Below, piece after piece: positions 10,621-21,059 of a DNA stretch of 64,000 nt. Both the position numbers and the translations under genes were made by a program. The notes beneath the pieces are model-generated. The model had not been told where the DNA came from and made no database searches. It saw only the letters and a program-made list of their open reading frames with translations. Source of the stretch: Nitzschia sp. pyKryTriq1 (taxonomy: Eukaryota > Bacillariophyta > Bacillariophyceae > Bacillariales > Bacillariaceae); the NCBI GenBank assembly GCA_956465555.1, contig OY101120.1, positions 1-64,000 on the forward strand, written 5' to 3'. Each line of letters begins with the position of its first letter. Position 1 is the first letter of the stretch.

Positions 10621-11224
10621 TGTCGAACAATCATGACTCTTCGTGGTTTTGACAATCGACGCTCCTACCTGTACTTTACTACCGCAAAACTGCTCTCTGG
10701 TGGACCACGATACAGTAGTTGAAGTACTGCTACTACTAGTAGTAGTGCATATGGACGCTCTGCTAGTAGCAGTACTTGAATGGCTTGTTGTAAGACGAAG
10801 AATAAGAATGGTACGAAGACAAGTACTGCGATTGCTGTGTTCAACAACTACAATAAGCAACAGTCCTCGATCCTCCCATGACTTCCACCTACAGTATCGC
10901 TCGTACTACTACTACACGGGTAGTAGATGATAGAGTACTCTACCCGGCTACCGTAGATGATAGAGTACTCTGTATTCCGTAGTACACTAGAGTAGTAGAA
11001 GTACTCTCAGTTATTGGTCACTTTGTACTTAGGCTACTACTACTAGTAGTAGTACGCAACGCACTCAAGTAGCACTTCTTCGAGCTAGCTAGTACATCGC
11101 TCCAAAATGTCTACTAGAGTAGTAGTACGAGTATTCTATTCTCTAGCTAGTAGTACAACAAGCTTCTTGGGTACCTAACGAGTATATCATATGTGTTTTG
11201 TCCATGATGATCAGATTCAAGATC

Positions 11225-11286
11225 AGGTATCGAAGAAGTCTCGGGGCTCTTGGAATCACCGTCACGGCTGACGATTTCGGGGGGGA
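11225..11286 (+). repeat. Ectopic copy of a PDZ-gene coding segment
   Basis: These 62 bp match 12191-12252 inside the neighbouring gene with one mismatch; the last 57 bp are identical, including a seven-G run. The copy lies about 240 bp beyond that gene's stop codon and in the same orientation. Confidence 0.9.
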
Positions 11287-11524
11287 TACCAACCCCAACT
11301 GTGCCAAATCCGGTTTCAGAGAGCATAAAAGTCGGAGTATCCGGTTTGGGAGTCGGTTTCGGAGCGTATTTTGCCGGCTGGCGTCGTAGTTACTTATATA
11401 CGTTCTACAGAAAAAATCAATCTCTGAAACCGGAAATCAGACACTTTTTCTTAGGGCCAATCCATGAATCGGCTGGATTCCGTACTCTACTAATAGTACT
11501 CATGGACCAATTGGAAGATAATCT

Positions 11525-13276
11525 TTAGTTATGCCAAGTACGACGTTCTCCCCGTTTCTTCATTTTAGTACCCGTAGCCGTACTTTTACGAGAGGGTCCA
11601 CTAGTAGTAGGAGACGAAGGAGGACTTTGGATGGATATCATAGACTCATGGCCCGTGAGTGCAAATGGCGCCGAGCCGTCTCCTTCGTCGTCCGCCCCTT
11701 CGTCATCTTCTGCTGTCACTTGCAATACCAGTCTTCCCGTTGCCTTGTACAAGACATCAAAGGCATCGTTACTGGTGGTCGGACAGGCAGTTCCATTTAT
11801 GGAAAGGATTCGATGTCCGGGTTGAAGATTGGTGCTTCCAAAAAGTCCGGTGGCAACCACCGCTTGCACAGTGATGGCACCACAATCTCCATTCTTTTTT
11901 CGATCCTGCCGTAAAAAGATACCTAGACGAGGATCCTGATCCTTCTTCTTGACGACATGAATTTCGATTATCTTGTTTTTGGAGTTGTGGTGTTTTTCAG
12001 TGACTTCTTGTCGTTTGCCTTCTTCTTGAAATAGTTCTTCTTCTTGCAGGGATTGACTGCTAGCAATAGAACGATCAGAGTGTCTCGATGGATGATTGAT
12101 CGAAGTTGCCAGCGCATTTTCGTTCGATTCGGATTCGACGCTTGAAGCAGGAGGAGGAGTCGGAGAAGGAATCAGTGCGGTACTGGGCGAAGGTTTCGAA
12201 GAAGTCTCGGGGCTCTTGGAATCACCGTCACGGCTGACGATTTCGGGGGGGAGACGCGGCGTGGCTTCAGAAGACGATGGCGATGATACCAGTACTGAGA
12301 TATTCGGCGCGGAATGAATCTTGAGGAATCGTTTGGAAGAAGAGCCTTTCTGCAGGTGTCGCGTGGCTGTGCTTTGTTTTGGATTTTGATCGTCATCTTC
12401 TTGATTGCTCGAGATCGGACTTGGTAGTACTACTGGCTGGGCAGCAGTGCCGGTACCCGTAACGCTCGCCGCTGGATACATCGCTAAGGAGGGAGGCTCA
12501 GATCCCAGACGCTTGATGGATCGAGAACGTGTTTCTTCCTTGAGTTGCTCTTGAAACAAAGGTGCCGTATTGATCGCGACCACGATGGGTGGCTTGGAAA
12601 AAGGGTTGTGCCGTTTAGCGACGATACTACGTTCCATTGAGGCTTGTCGTCTTTGAATTCTAGCTCTTTTGAGATACTTTGATCCCAATGGAGGCGCCCG
12701 TGAAATGACATCACCGTTAATGTTGGAAACGGTATATCCTGGTTGTAATTTAGATGGAATGGGAAGAGTTGCCTGAGCTTGACTTCCGAACATTCCATTC
12801 CGATACAGTCGAGCGATAGTGACAGCTTGTGTAAGTCGATGGATGGAAAAGGATATCCCCGCAGTCTGGCGTCTCGTTTGGAAGAAGGTAAACCACTGTT
12901 TCTTTCCCGTCCGCACCACGCCGTACAGTTGTAACACTACCGGTTCTGCCGGACGACGACTGTTGCTGTCGCTGCTGTTGTGGCTATTTCGGTTTGCCGC
13001 TGCCGCCAGAGCATCGAGCCGCCCACGCACCGCCTTGGAAGATTGACCGATTACACATTGCCCATTAACTGCTACCACTTGCAATCCCGCCAGTAGCAGC
13101 CCGTTGAATTGTTTTGTCTCGCGTCTCTGTTGCGGCGCCTTGGTTAAGATAACTATCGGATTTGCTGAATTTAGTGAATTTGAATGTTGGGATGCGGCCA
13201 GAGTTCCCACTTCGATCGAAGAGCGATGATGAATGACGGCCGTCCAAGTGAAAGCATTATCAGTACTTGTAGTCAT
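11525..13276 (-). CDS. PDZ-like domain protein
   Basis: 583 residues from the ATG at 13276 (MTTSTDNAFTW). An upstream in-frame ATG at 13354 would add 26 residues coded by an AATGAAC minisatellite, so it is less likely. The clearest domain is near the C-terminus: LGIFLRQD, AITVQAVVATGLFG, then LQPGHRILSINGTACPT and a closing LVLQVTAED strand, which follows the PDZ order with its carboxylate-loop-like start. Two weaker PDZ-like units precede it: FNGLLLAGLQVVAVNGQCV (about 65-95), and ISFSIHRLTQAVTIARLYRNGMFG with LQPGYTVSNINGD (about 140-190). The middle (about 230-450) is Ser/Pro-rich and disordered. PDZ domains bind short C-terminal peptides, so a scaffold role is likely; the partner is unknown. 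No membrane segment is seen. Confidence 0.7.
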   Translation of the reverse strand: MTTSTDNAFTWTAVIHHRSSIEVGTLAASQHSNSLNSANPIVILTKAPQQRRETKQFNGLLLAGLQVVAVNGQCVIGQSSKAVRGRLDALAAAANRNSHNSSDSNSRRPAEPVVLQLYGVVRTGKKQWFTFFQTRRQTAGISFSIHRLTQAVTIARLYRNGMFGSQAQATLPIPSKLQPGYTVSNINGDVISRAPPLGSKYLKRARIQRRQASMERSIVAKRHNPFSKPPIVVAINTAPLFQEQLKEETRSRSIKRLGSEPPSLAMYPAASVTGTGTAAQPVVLPSPISSNQEDDDQNPKQSTATRHLQKGSSSKRFLKIHSAPNISVLVSSPSSSEATPRLPPEIVSRDGDSKSPETSSKPSPSTALIPSPTPPPASSVESESNENALATSINHPSRHSDRSIASSQSLQEEELFQEEGKRQEVTEKHHNSKNKIIEIHVVKKKDQDPRLGIFLRQDRKKNGDCGAITVQAVVATGLFGSTNLQPGHRILSINGTACPTTSNDAFDVLYKATGRLVLQVTAEDDEGADDEGDGSAPFALTGHESMISIQSPPSSPTTSGPSRKSTATGTKMKKRGERRTWHN

Positions 13277-13660
13277 TATGGTACAGTCAGTTTGGTATTG
13301 TTTTGAGGATAATGAACAATGAACAATGAACAATGAACAATGAACATTCAACATGCACCATTCATCCTAAATGCATGGCGCATGACGTTTCGAGCTTCAA
13401 ACTCAACGGCGAAATCGGCCCATTTTTGCATACCACGGTATAAGGCGAGTTCTGTCGCGAGCTCGCATCCAGACCTCGTCTTTTAAACAGAAAGGACCCG
13501 GACGATGATTCGTGAACGCACGGAAATCGCGGATGAGTAGTAGGGTAGTAGTAGTAGTAGTGTATCGCGTCAGTACCATAGTTGGGACACATCGATCAAT
13601 CTATGACACTACAAATGTGATAGATTCATAGAACTCATAGATAGTTTCCATAGTCAACTA
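13277..13660. other. Spacer with heptamer minisatellite
   Basis: The spacer runs from the PDZ-like gene start to the vigilin-like gene stop. An AATGAAC minisatellite (about 5 units) occupies 13311-13346 just upstream of the PDZ-like gene start. A TAG run lies near 13540-13561. No gene is seen. Confidence 0.6.
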
Positions 13661-16600
13661 CTAGCCTTCAAGAAGAAGATTGAACAAGTTCCTTCCTTGC
13701 TCTGTGCCAGACGATACTGCCACGGCTGGTGCGTTCTTCTTCGAAGGAGGCTTTGCTTCCTTTTTTATAGGCGACACAGTTCCTACTGGTTTCGAAGGGA
13801 ACGGATTGTGCTGAACCTTTTTTTCTTTTGTTGAGTTGCTGGAGTTGACCTTTTGGCTCTGTTCGTTGGACTCTGATATTGCTGGTGCTGGTACCACTAG
13901 TAGTGGTGCTGCTGCGTCGTCTGCTGGTACTTGTTCGATGTTCTTCGAGTCTTCCTTGGATAACGATTCTTTCTTTTTGGCTGCTCGTTCGGCTCTTACT
14001 GCGGCTTCCTGTGCAATAATTTCGTTAATCCTAACCAAAGTATTCTGACGCTTCTCCTTGTCGCCACCACGAATCGTCACTTTCAGCGCTTCTCGATTGA
14101 TATCAATCTTGCACTCGAATTCTTTCTCGAGCGCTCTAGCAGTCCCTCCCTTTTCACCAAGAATTGCGGATACGAATTGCTTGTCGATGGAGACTTCAAG
14201 AGACGCGGTGCCCTCTTGCCATGTTTCGATCCACTCGTCGACAAATTTCTTGGCGTTGGCTACTTTGGTTTCGTTGCCAATGATCTTGAACTGACAAGAC
14301 TTACGCTCGCGTTGGATTTCCACATCGTACTCTTTGGACAAATCTTTGACCTTCTTTCCACCGTGACCCATGAAGGAAGGAATTGCTTTCTCGGGGATGT
14401 CGACAAATACGTTTTCACAACAGGCCTTGGCGACGAGAGCGCCAAGTTTCTCGCGTACCTTGTTGACCTTTTCTTCCGATTCTCCTGTTACTGTTATGGT
14501 CCGAGACTCTTTCGACACGTCCAAAAAACAGTCGGATCCCTTTCTAAGAGATTGAATTCGCCCGTTTCCGAGAAGGTATGTGATCAACCAAGCATCGTTG
14601 GGCGCGATCTCTAGCACATATGCAAGACGTTCTGCATCCATAATATTTTTTGAGACTGCTTCCGCGGCAGCTTTAACCTTGCCAGCATCAGCATCCCGAA
14701 TAACAATCGATCCGACATCGCGATCTAGGTAGATGCTAGACCCACCGACAGCAGCAGCAACTTCAGCTAGTAGAGTAGGTTGACCGACCGTCATATAGAG
14801 CGGCTTTGTGACCTTCAAGCGCATAAACTCGCCAGGGCATACAAATGCAAGGAAATCATAGAGCTGTTCTTTTCCTTTTCGGACGTTTGATCTCTTTCCA
14901 GCGATTTGAATTTCCCCGGAAGCCTTCAATAACTCTAGCACGGTATCGGTAGCAGATTGTATACGATCAAGATGAGACGGATCCCGGCAGGTCGAACTCA
15001 CTCGAGCAAATTGAGTGGGGCCCAGCTCGATGGAGCTCTTGTACTCGCCAGTCAGTTTCTCGTTTAGAAGCGACGCGGCTTCCCGAACATCATGAAAGAC
15101 GCCTCGAATGGTCACCTTGCCATCAGCGATGGATAGCTGGGAGTGCGTTTCTTGAGCAATTCGCTTGAGGGCCTCGTTCTTCTCGAGCTTGGCTTCTTGT
15201 TCAGACGAAATGGAAACAACTTGCGCGACACGGGCAGAAGACAGCATCTTCAGAATTTCGACGCGGCATTCTTGGACTTTTTCCTCGGGTCCGCGAATCG
15301 ATACCCGATGAGTCTTGGAGATGTTAATCGCAACGCTGTACTTGGTCTCTAGATCCCTGAGTATCTTCCCACCTTTCCCGATGATTGAGCCGACCACTTG
15401 GTCACTCGCGGAAATCTTGGCGACGCTTTGGCCGTCGCCGCCGTTCAAAAAGACATCGAGATTAATTTTTGCCTTGGCTACATTCTCTGCTGGCCCTCGT
15501 AGAGTTATCGTCCCTTGGCTTTGATTGGCTTTCAAATTGACACCGAGTTCCTCAGACAATTTCATAATCTTGCTCTCCTTTCCTCCCGCTAGTAGCACAT
15601 TGAAATCTTCATCCAGGATTTTGATTTCATCGAACGAGTTCGATGCTAAATATTCTTGGAACACTGCTTTCGCCTTGTCGAGATTTTCTTGCTTCCCCCG
15701 TAGAATAAAGACACTGTTGGTCTCGTCGATATCTAACCGCGCTAATTCCTGGAGCGCGGCTTTGGTCTTGGATCGTCCTAGCTCGCGGTATTGGGACTTC
15801 ATGAGTTCCGGATCGCCAGGGATTCTCAACACGTGGTTGTTTTCGACAATCTTCTGTACCTCGGCAAGAATCGAGTCGCGGCCTTCAGCCGTGGTAGCAC
15901 CAACAATTACTTTGCCGCTCGTTCGGTCCACTTCCAAGAAGAGAGGCTTCCCATAGGTGAGCTTCTTGATGGTCTCGCCGCCCTTTCCGATGATAGTTGG
16001 AACGATGTATGTATCGACCGTAAACGTCACAATCAGGTCTTGCAATTCTTTCAACGCCTCCTCGGTCAACATTGTCGCGCTTTCAATGGCAGACTGCTTG
16101 ACTTTTACTTGTAATTCGGCAACGCCTCGATCTTTCGAGAAGGATAGATGGCACATGAGAGATTCATCCTCCTCTTTAAGTTTCTCGTTGACTTTGCTTT
16201 GGATAGCCTTGATTTGTTTTCCAGATTCGACAAGAAGAATTTGTCTCAAGACCGGATCGACAGCAATGGATTCTGACACTTCCCGATTGCTATCCATGAG
16301 TTCTTGAATGGTCTCCATCGTCTCGGCAACTCGTGATGGTGGGCCCGAAATGACAGCCGTGGCCGTATCCTCCGCTTTGTTCTTGGTCACATCAATGACA
16401 ACCTTGTGCGTTTGGACCAACTCATCGATACGAGCTCCTTTCCGTCCGAGTAAATAATTGAACTCTTTGCCTACCAACGTCCGAGTCTCCGATGTGACAT
16501 TCAGAGTCAAGAGTTCCTGTTTTGCCGCCTCTACTCTCTCGGGCGCACCTCGAATCGCTGCCTTGTTGGCTCCACGGATAATGTCCAAATAAAGGTCCTC

Positions 16601-17712
16601 GTATTTACTCTTAATGTTGGCCAGGGCGTCAATATGAGAGCCCATCAGATACGCCACAACCTCAGCGGGTAGAGTAATCTCGGTCTCGACCGAATGAGAA
16701 ATCGATTCAATCTCGGACTTTGCTGCTTTGACGGCGGCCGCTCCTCCCGTGATGGTAGCAATACACGTATCCTTACTCACATCAATTGTCACTTTATGAG
16801 TATCCATGAGTTGTTGAATCCGACTCCCTTGCTTGCCAATGATATATCCGAGCTTGTCTTTGGGGCATTCGACGGTGATGGTCGTCAATTCTTGCATCTC
16901 GCAACCCAACTGATTAGCTAGTTTGACTTTCGAAAGGCCGGTCTCGATCTCTTGGATACTTTCACGCTGAGTCTTTTGACCAGTTTTCAACTCGTCTAAT
17001 TTCATCTGTGGATATAGGATTATTATTGGTGGTAATATTAGAGACCCATATATTATTTCGAAATACGAGCAAAGACGACTCGAGTGTTAGATGGAACTCA
17101 TCGTATAGTTATTATTAACCGATCGATCGACTGTACGTACCTTGACGTCTTGTACTTTACGCTCCATGGATTCATATTCCTCGACTTGCGACTTGGCTTT
17201 CTGAATTCCATTAATCTCCTTGAGAATTAGTCGTTCCTCGGCCAGGGACATGCTAGTGATTGTTCGTTTGCGTTCCAAATCACTACGTTTGATAAAAAGC
17301 AAGAAGCAAGATGCAAGATACGATCGATATTCGGTCGGTTAGCGAGAGTTGATTCGACGTTGATTCTGCTTAATCCGTTGCATGGCGTGACGTACCGAAT
17401 GTTCTGATCCAACTGCGCAATGCTTTCGCGAGGACGACGAGGGATTTTGGTCAAGAGCTTTTGCAATTCGGCCTGTAGTTGCTTGATTTCTGCCTGTATT
17501 AGTATCGAACGAGAATATAATAACAACACACGGAAAACAAGTCAGCACCAAGTATCGATACGCGAGGTATCCAGCCTCGAGATCCATAGCGCCCAGTAAG
17601 GCCACCGGGTCACTTGGACGGTCATTGAATTGAAATGACGTACTTGTTGGGTATTTCGCGTCTGAATGGACTCTTCGAGCCGCCTCGCGAGCTTCTTTTC
17701 CAGTTCCGCCAT
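13661..17712 (-). CDS. Bfr1-like coiled coil fused to vigilin/Scp160-type multi-KH protein
   Basis: Exons, in coding order: 17712-17644, 17493-17396, 17282-17141 and 17005-13661. All phases close, giving 1217 residues, and all three donors read GTACGT. Residues 1 to about 140 form a charged coiled coil. Its segment LDQNIRDLERKRTITSMSLA followed by EERLILKEI matches the pattern of Bfr1-family proteins (R.LE....T.SMSL.EE..L.KEI). About fourteen KH units follow. Canonical GxxG loops are seen in IIGKQGSRI, LLGRKGARI, IIGKGGETI, IIGKGGKIL, FMGHGGKKV and ILGEKGGTA; other units have lost the loop, as in vigilins. A Lys/Ser tail ends the protein. Vigilin/Scp160 binds mRNA and polysomes at the ER. In yeast, Bfr1 is a separate protein that associates with Scp160, so one chain here carries both. 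It is divergent from the gene at 18782. Confidence 0.88.
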
Positions 17713-18781
17713 ACTCGATGCAGCCGAGAGGAGAAACAACTGAAGACAATACGGCCGGGGGGCTCGAGTAGGAGTTCAGGAGTCTGTTACTGGTTTGTAG
17801 TTGGTCGTGATGATGACTTTTGTTTTGATAATGCATAAACGAAACGAGAATCATCTCGGATGTTGGGTCTTGGTCTTCGCTGCGTGACACATCGATGGGA
17901 AGCGTTCCCTCGCGCGAGAAAACGATCGGAGGGGAAAACAATCGGTCATTATTATTGGCGTTCGCGCACGGACGAAATTGTCCGAGAACGATCATTCGAG
18001 TGTTCGATGTTCGATATCGCCCTGTTCGTCTTCCTCTATCGGTACAGTACCGGTAGTCTACCGGTAACGGTAACAACTACATACACGTACGCACGTAATG
18101 ATGACGTCTGCCTCATTCTTCAGGTTGCGTTGTTGCTTGGTCTGATGTTCAATAATACCGGTATGTCTGATCGGATGATAACGACATGTCGCAGATAGAC
18201 GTCGTTCTGCGTTGTCGAAACCGAAACTCCATGTGTGTGACATTCCCTTTCTGAAAAGGAATCCTGATCGGAATGAAACTCAGGGGCACAAGCTGAAACT
18301 CAAATTGCTCTTTGGTTGTATCATGTAAAAGTTGATGAATCTGAAAGACCCCTCAGTTGCAAAGGAGGTAAGCGTTATGAACTAAATATTGAAGATTTCT
18401 GATTCCTGGAATTAGAGTATCGAGAGCAAAGGACGAGTGTGTCGTAGAGTTGTCGGATTCCTCTCGGAGAGACATCATACCGAGGATTTCCCGCCGTCTT
18501 CAACGATCGAAACGTCATCGATCCCTTTCCACCATCCTCCATCAAAATAATGGTGTTTTTCGTTTTTATGAGTACTATGATATTATGCAACATTGTGATG
18601 CGGCATTGGACGACGACGACGGCGACTCCTCTATTATAACATTGTCATTCCGGACGCAACATCCTTACTCCTACCATACTTGCACGCTTTGCTAACATCA
18701 TATCTCTACTAGCTACGTGTAGTTAGTTATTAGTAATCGCAGAGTACAGTAAAAAGATTCAACAGCCAGCAGCAGAATAAC
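17713..18781. promoter_or_regulatory. Divergent intergenic region
   Basis: About 1.1 kb between the divergent starts of the vigilin-like and nucleoside-phosphorylase-like genes, so both promoters should be here. A CGGTACAGTACCGGTAG palindromic cluster lies at 18040-18070. No coding signal is convincing and no core promoter element can be named with confidence. Confidence 0.4.
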
Positions 18782-19962
18782 ATGACTCCTACTAGTAGTA
18801 GCGACAACGCGAAAGGCGGCGAAAGCAACATGAAACGAGGTTATTCGATGCTCCAGCTGAACCATGCTTGTCGAGTGACGGGTACCAGCATCGAGACGAA
18901 CGTGCTCATCAAGAAGAATGTGCCAGCGCGGGGACTTGTTAGTAGCAATCCTCTTCGTATCGAGCGACTCATGAAGAGATGCACGGAGGCAGGCTTGCTT
19001 AAAAACGTTCAGTTGCACACCGACTCGGGTTGGGGCATCAAGATGTGGACGTGCACGTTTTCGGGCTTTGATATCTTCATTGCCATCACACCGATGGGAA
19101 GTACCGGAAGTGGATTTTGCTTTTGGGAATTATATGCGGCCCAAGCGCAAGCGATCCTTCGTCTCGGAGCCAACGATCAAACCGACGACCCGAACGAGGT
19201 AGTGATCTGCCATCAAGCCGATAATCTCGTCAATTTGCCGCATGCCGCTGGTGATTTGGATGTGACGAGACAGACAGTTTTTTCGGCTTCTAGTGTTCTT
19301 GTGGATTCGCTCAAGAACCATTTTAAAGGAGCGCTGTTGCTGCCAGTTCACCATGTAGAAGATTTCCACGCCTACAATTTCAGCGAGTGTTTGCCCGACG
19401 AAGGAAAGCACATTACTGAATTCATTGCACGGCTCAACCGAACGTCTCCGAATGGATGTTGTTGGGATATGGAAAGTGCCGGTACGTGCATCTTGTTCTA
19501 TTTGTTATCGTTAGTTCGGATCTCAATCGAGTACTATGCCTCAACTTACCGCCGCTTTCTTCGTCTTGTCTCGTCCATCCACCCATCCATCCGAATAACT
19601 ACGTTTACTTCTACGAATACAATGCAGCCTTGTTTTATCGCGCCCAACAATATGGATTGCATGCCGCGACAGTATTGATCCCCATGTCCGAGGAAGGAGC
19701 CGAATTGAGTCACTTTCAGTTGTTGTTTCAGACCTTGGTCGATTTCGCTCCCTCGGCGGCTGCTCCCGTCGCTAACACAAGGCTCCCGTCATCAACAACA
19801 TCGACTGGCAAATCGGCTAGATCCAACCGAAGATTCTCGACTAACGATGTCATTGGAACGGATGATAGGCTATTTGTGAACGATCCTGAATTGGGTAACA
19901 ACTTATTCGTCGACGAGTCGGAGCGAGGAGGAACGGACGATGTTGGTGGAATTGTCTTTTGA
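18782..19962 (+). CDS. Nucleoside phosphorylase-like protein (PNP/UDP family)
   Basis: Exons 18782-19481 and 19628-19962 (344 residues). The 146-bp intron starts GTACGT and ends ATGCAG; splicing creates WDMESAALFYRAQQYGLHAA, the family's signature helix with the Met-Glu pair that contacts the nucleoside ribose. Upstream, ITPMGSTGSG followed by FWELYAAQAQ corresponds to the phosphate/base-site loop and helix. An insert-rich middle includes LVNLPHAAGDLDV and FSASSVLVDSL. The last 90 residues are Ser/Thr-rich and probably disordered. The family cleaves nucleosides with phosphate to a base and ribose 1-phosphate in purine or pyrimidine salvage; the base preference cannot be read here. No targeting peptide is evident. 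The arrangement of the first 100 residues is unusual, so a diverged enzyme is possible. Confidence 0.75.
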
Positions 19963-21059
19963 GCAGCTGTACCAAATCTGTTGTCGTTTTCACGCCCGAG
20001 TCGAGATCCATTTCAAGCCACTGCGAATTATCATTCATCGTACTGGCGTGAGGACCTACTACTTTACTGTCTGCCGCTGCCTTCGTTTTGCAAGACCTGT
20101 AGCACCCACCGTATACTCTCTACTACTCTAGCATTATTTTTGCGGCTTGCCTTTCTTGCGCAGCCTGCGTATTCATTTTTTAAGCATACGAGTTCTCAAT
20201 ATGTCGACTGGATTGACCATGTAGATGCTCCTTCTTGTCACTCGTATCCTTGTTGAGCTGGTGGCGGGTATCTCGAGTTCTAGCTCTGTTCGCATGGAAC
20301 CCGATGAGGAACGAGGACAGTCAACCAAAAAATAAATACCGACCATGTCTTATACTCTTCTCTTCTTCTCCAGTGGTGGCTACCGACGCAGGAACTACTA
20401 CTACTCTAGTAGCTAGTACACGACTACTACTCTCAACTCTCTACTACTAGGAGAGAAAACCCCATATATTATATAATATGCTACTACTAGCTAGTACTAC
20501 TACTCGTATCTCTTGTAATGTATGGTTAATGATGTATATTACTGTCTGTATGTATGTATGAAAAGCTTGTTTCGAAAGAAACGTTCATTTCTCCGTTATT
20601 CGTTATGTGTGGTGTTATGTTGACGCTTCTTCTTCTTCTTTCTGCCCGTCTCTTTTTCTCTATGATGGTCTTTTGTTGAGCAGTACTGTATTGATGATGG
20701 TCTTTTGTTGAGCAGTAAGTTCGGTACGTACTCGTCCTGTATGTTGTCTGTAAAAGTATGTCTTGTGCATGTGTGTGCATGTTGTATCGTGTCTTGTTGT
20801 ATATGAATCATGATTGACACTCGAATAGATGAATGAATGAATGAATGAATGAATCATTCAATCAACTCATCGAGTGGCTATTCTTTCCCCCAGTTGGTCC
20901 AGTCCTTGTTCGTCGAGTATGCTCCTGGATGAATGGTTTTGGTGAAACCAATCATCTCGAATCGAATCGAATCGAAGCATCGAGGAGGCCTCTTGATGTA
21001 CCGGTAGTGTGATAGAGTTCTTCTTCTTCTTCTTCTTGATCTTGTGCAAGTTACTACCA
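19963..21059. other. Spacer with microsatellites
   Basis: No gene is supported. It contains CTA/TAG blocks (20395-20515), two copies of GATGGTCTTTTGTTGAGCAGTA (20663 and 20696), and a GAAT tetranucleotide run at 20829-20856. Confidence 0.5.

Larger units (their letters stand above)
9204..11524. other. Gene-poor stretch with copied fragments
   Basis: 2.3 kb without a convincing gene. It holds an unplaced right flank of the Crypton, a CGT run at 10180-10199, a 66-bp tandem duplication near 10490-10620, dense CTA/TAG palindromes at 10725-11160, and a 62-bp copy of a segment of the neighbouring PDZ-like gene at 11225-11286. A minus-strand frame at 10307-10630 (107 residues) exists largely because of the 66-bp duplication and is not called. 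Confidence 0.5.

Noticed and set aside
10307-10630. Minus-strand frame of 107 codons with a 22-residue repeat
   Set aside because: Its length depends on the 66-bp tandem duplication; no domain and weak composition support.
13277-13354. N-terminal extension of the PDZ-like protein
   Set aside because: The 26 residues come from an AATGAAC minisatellite; the ATG at 13276 is the better start.
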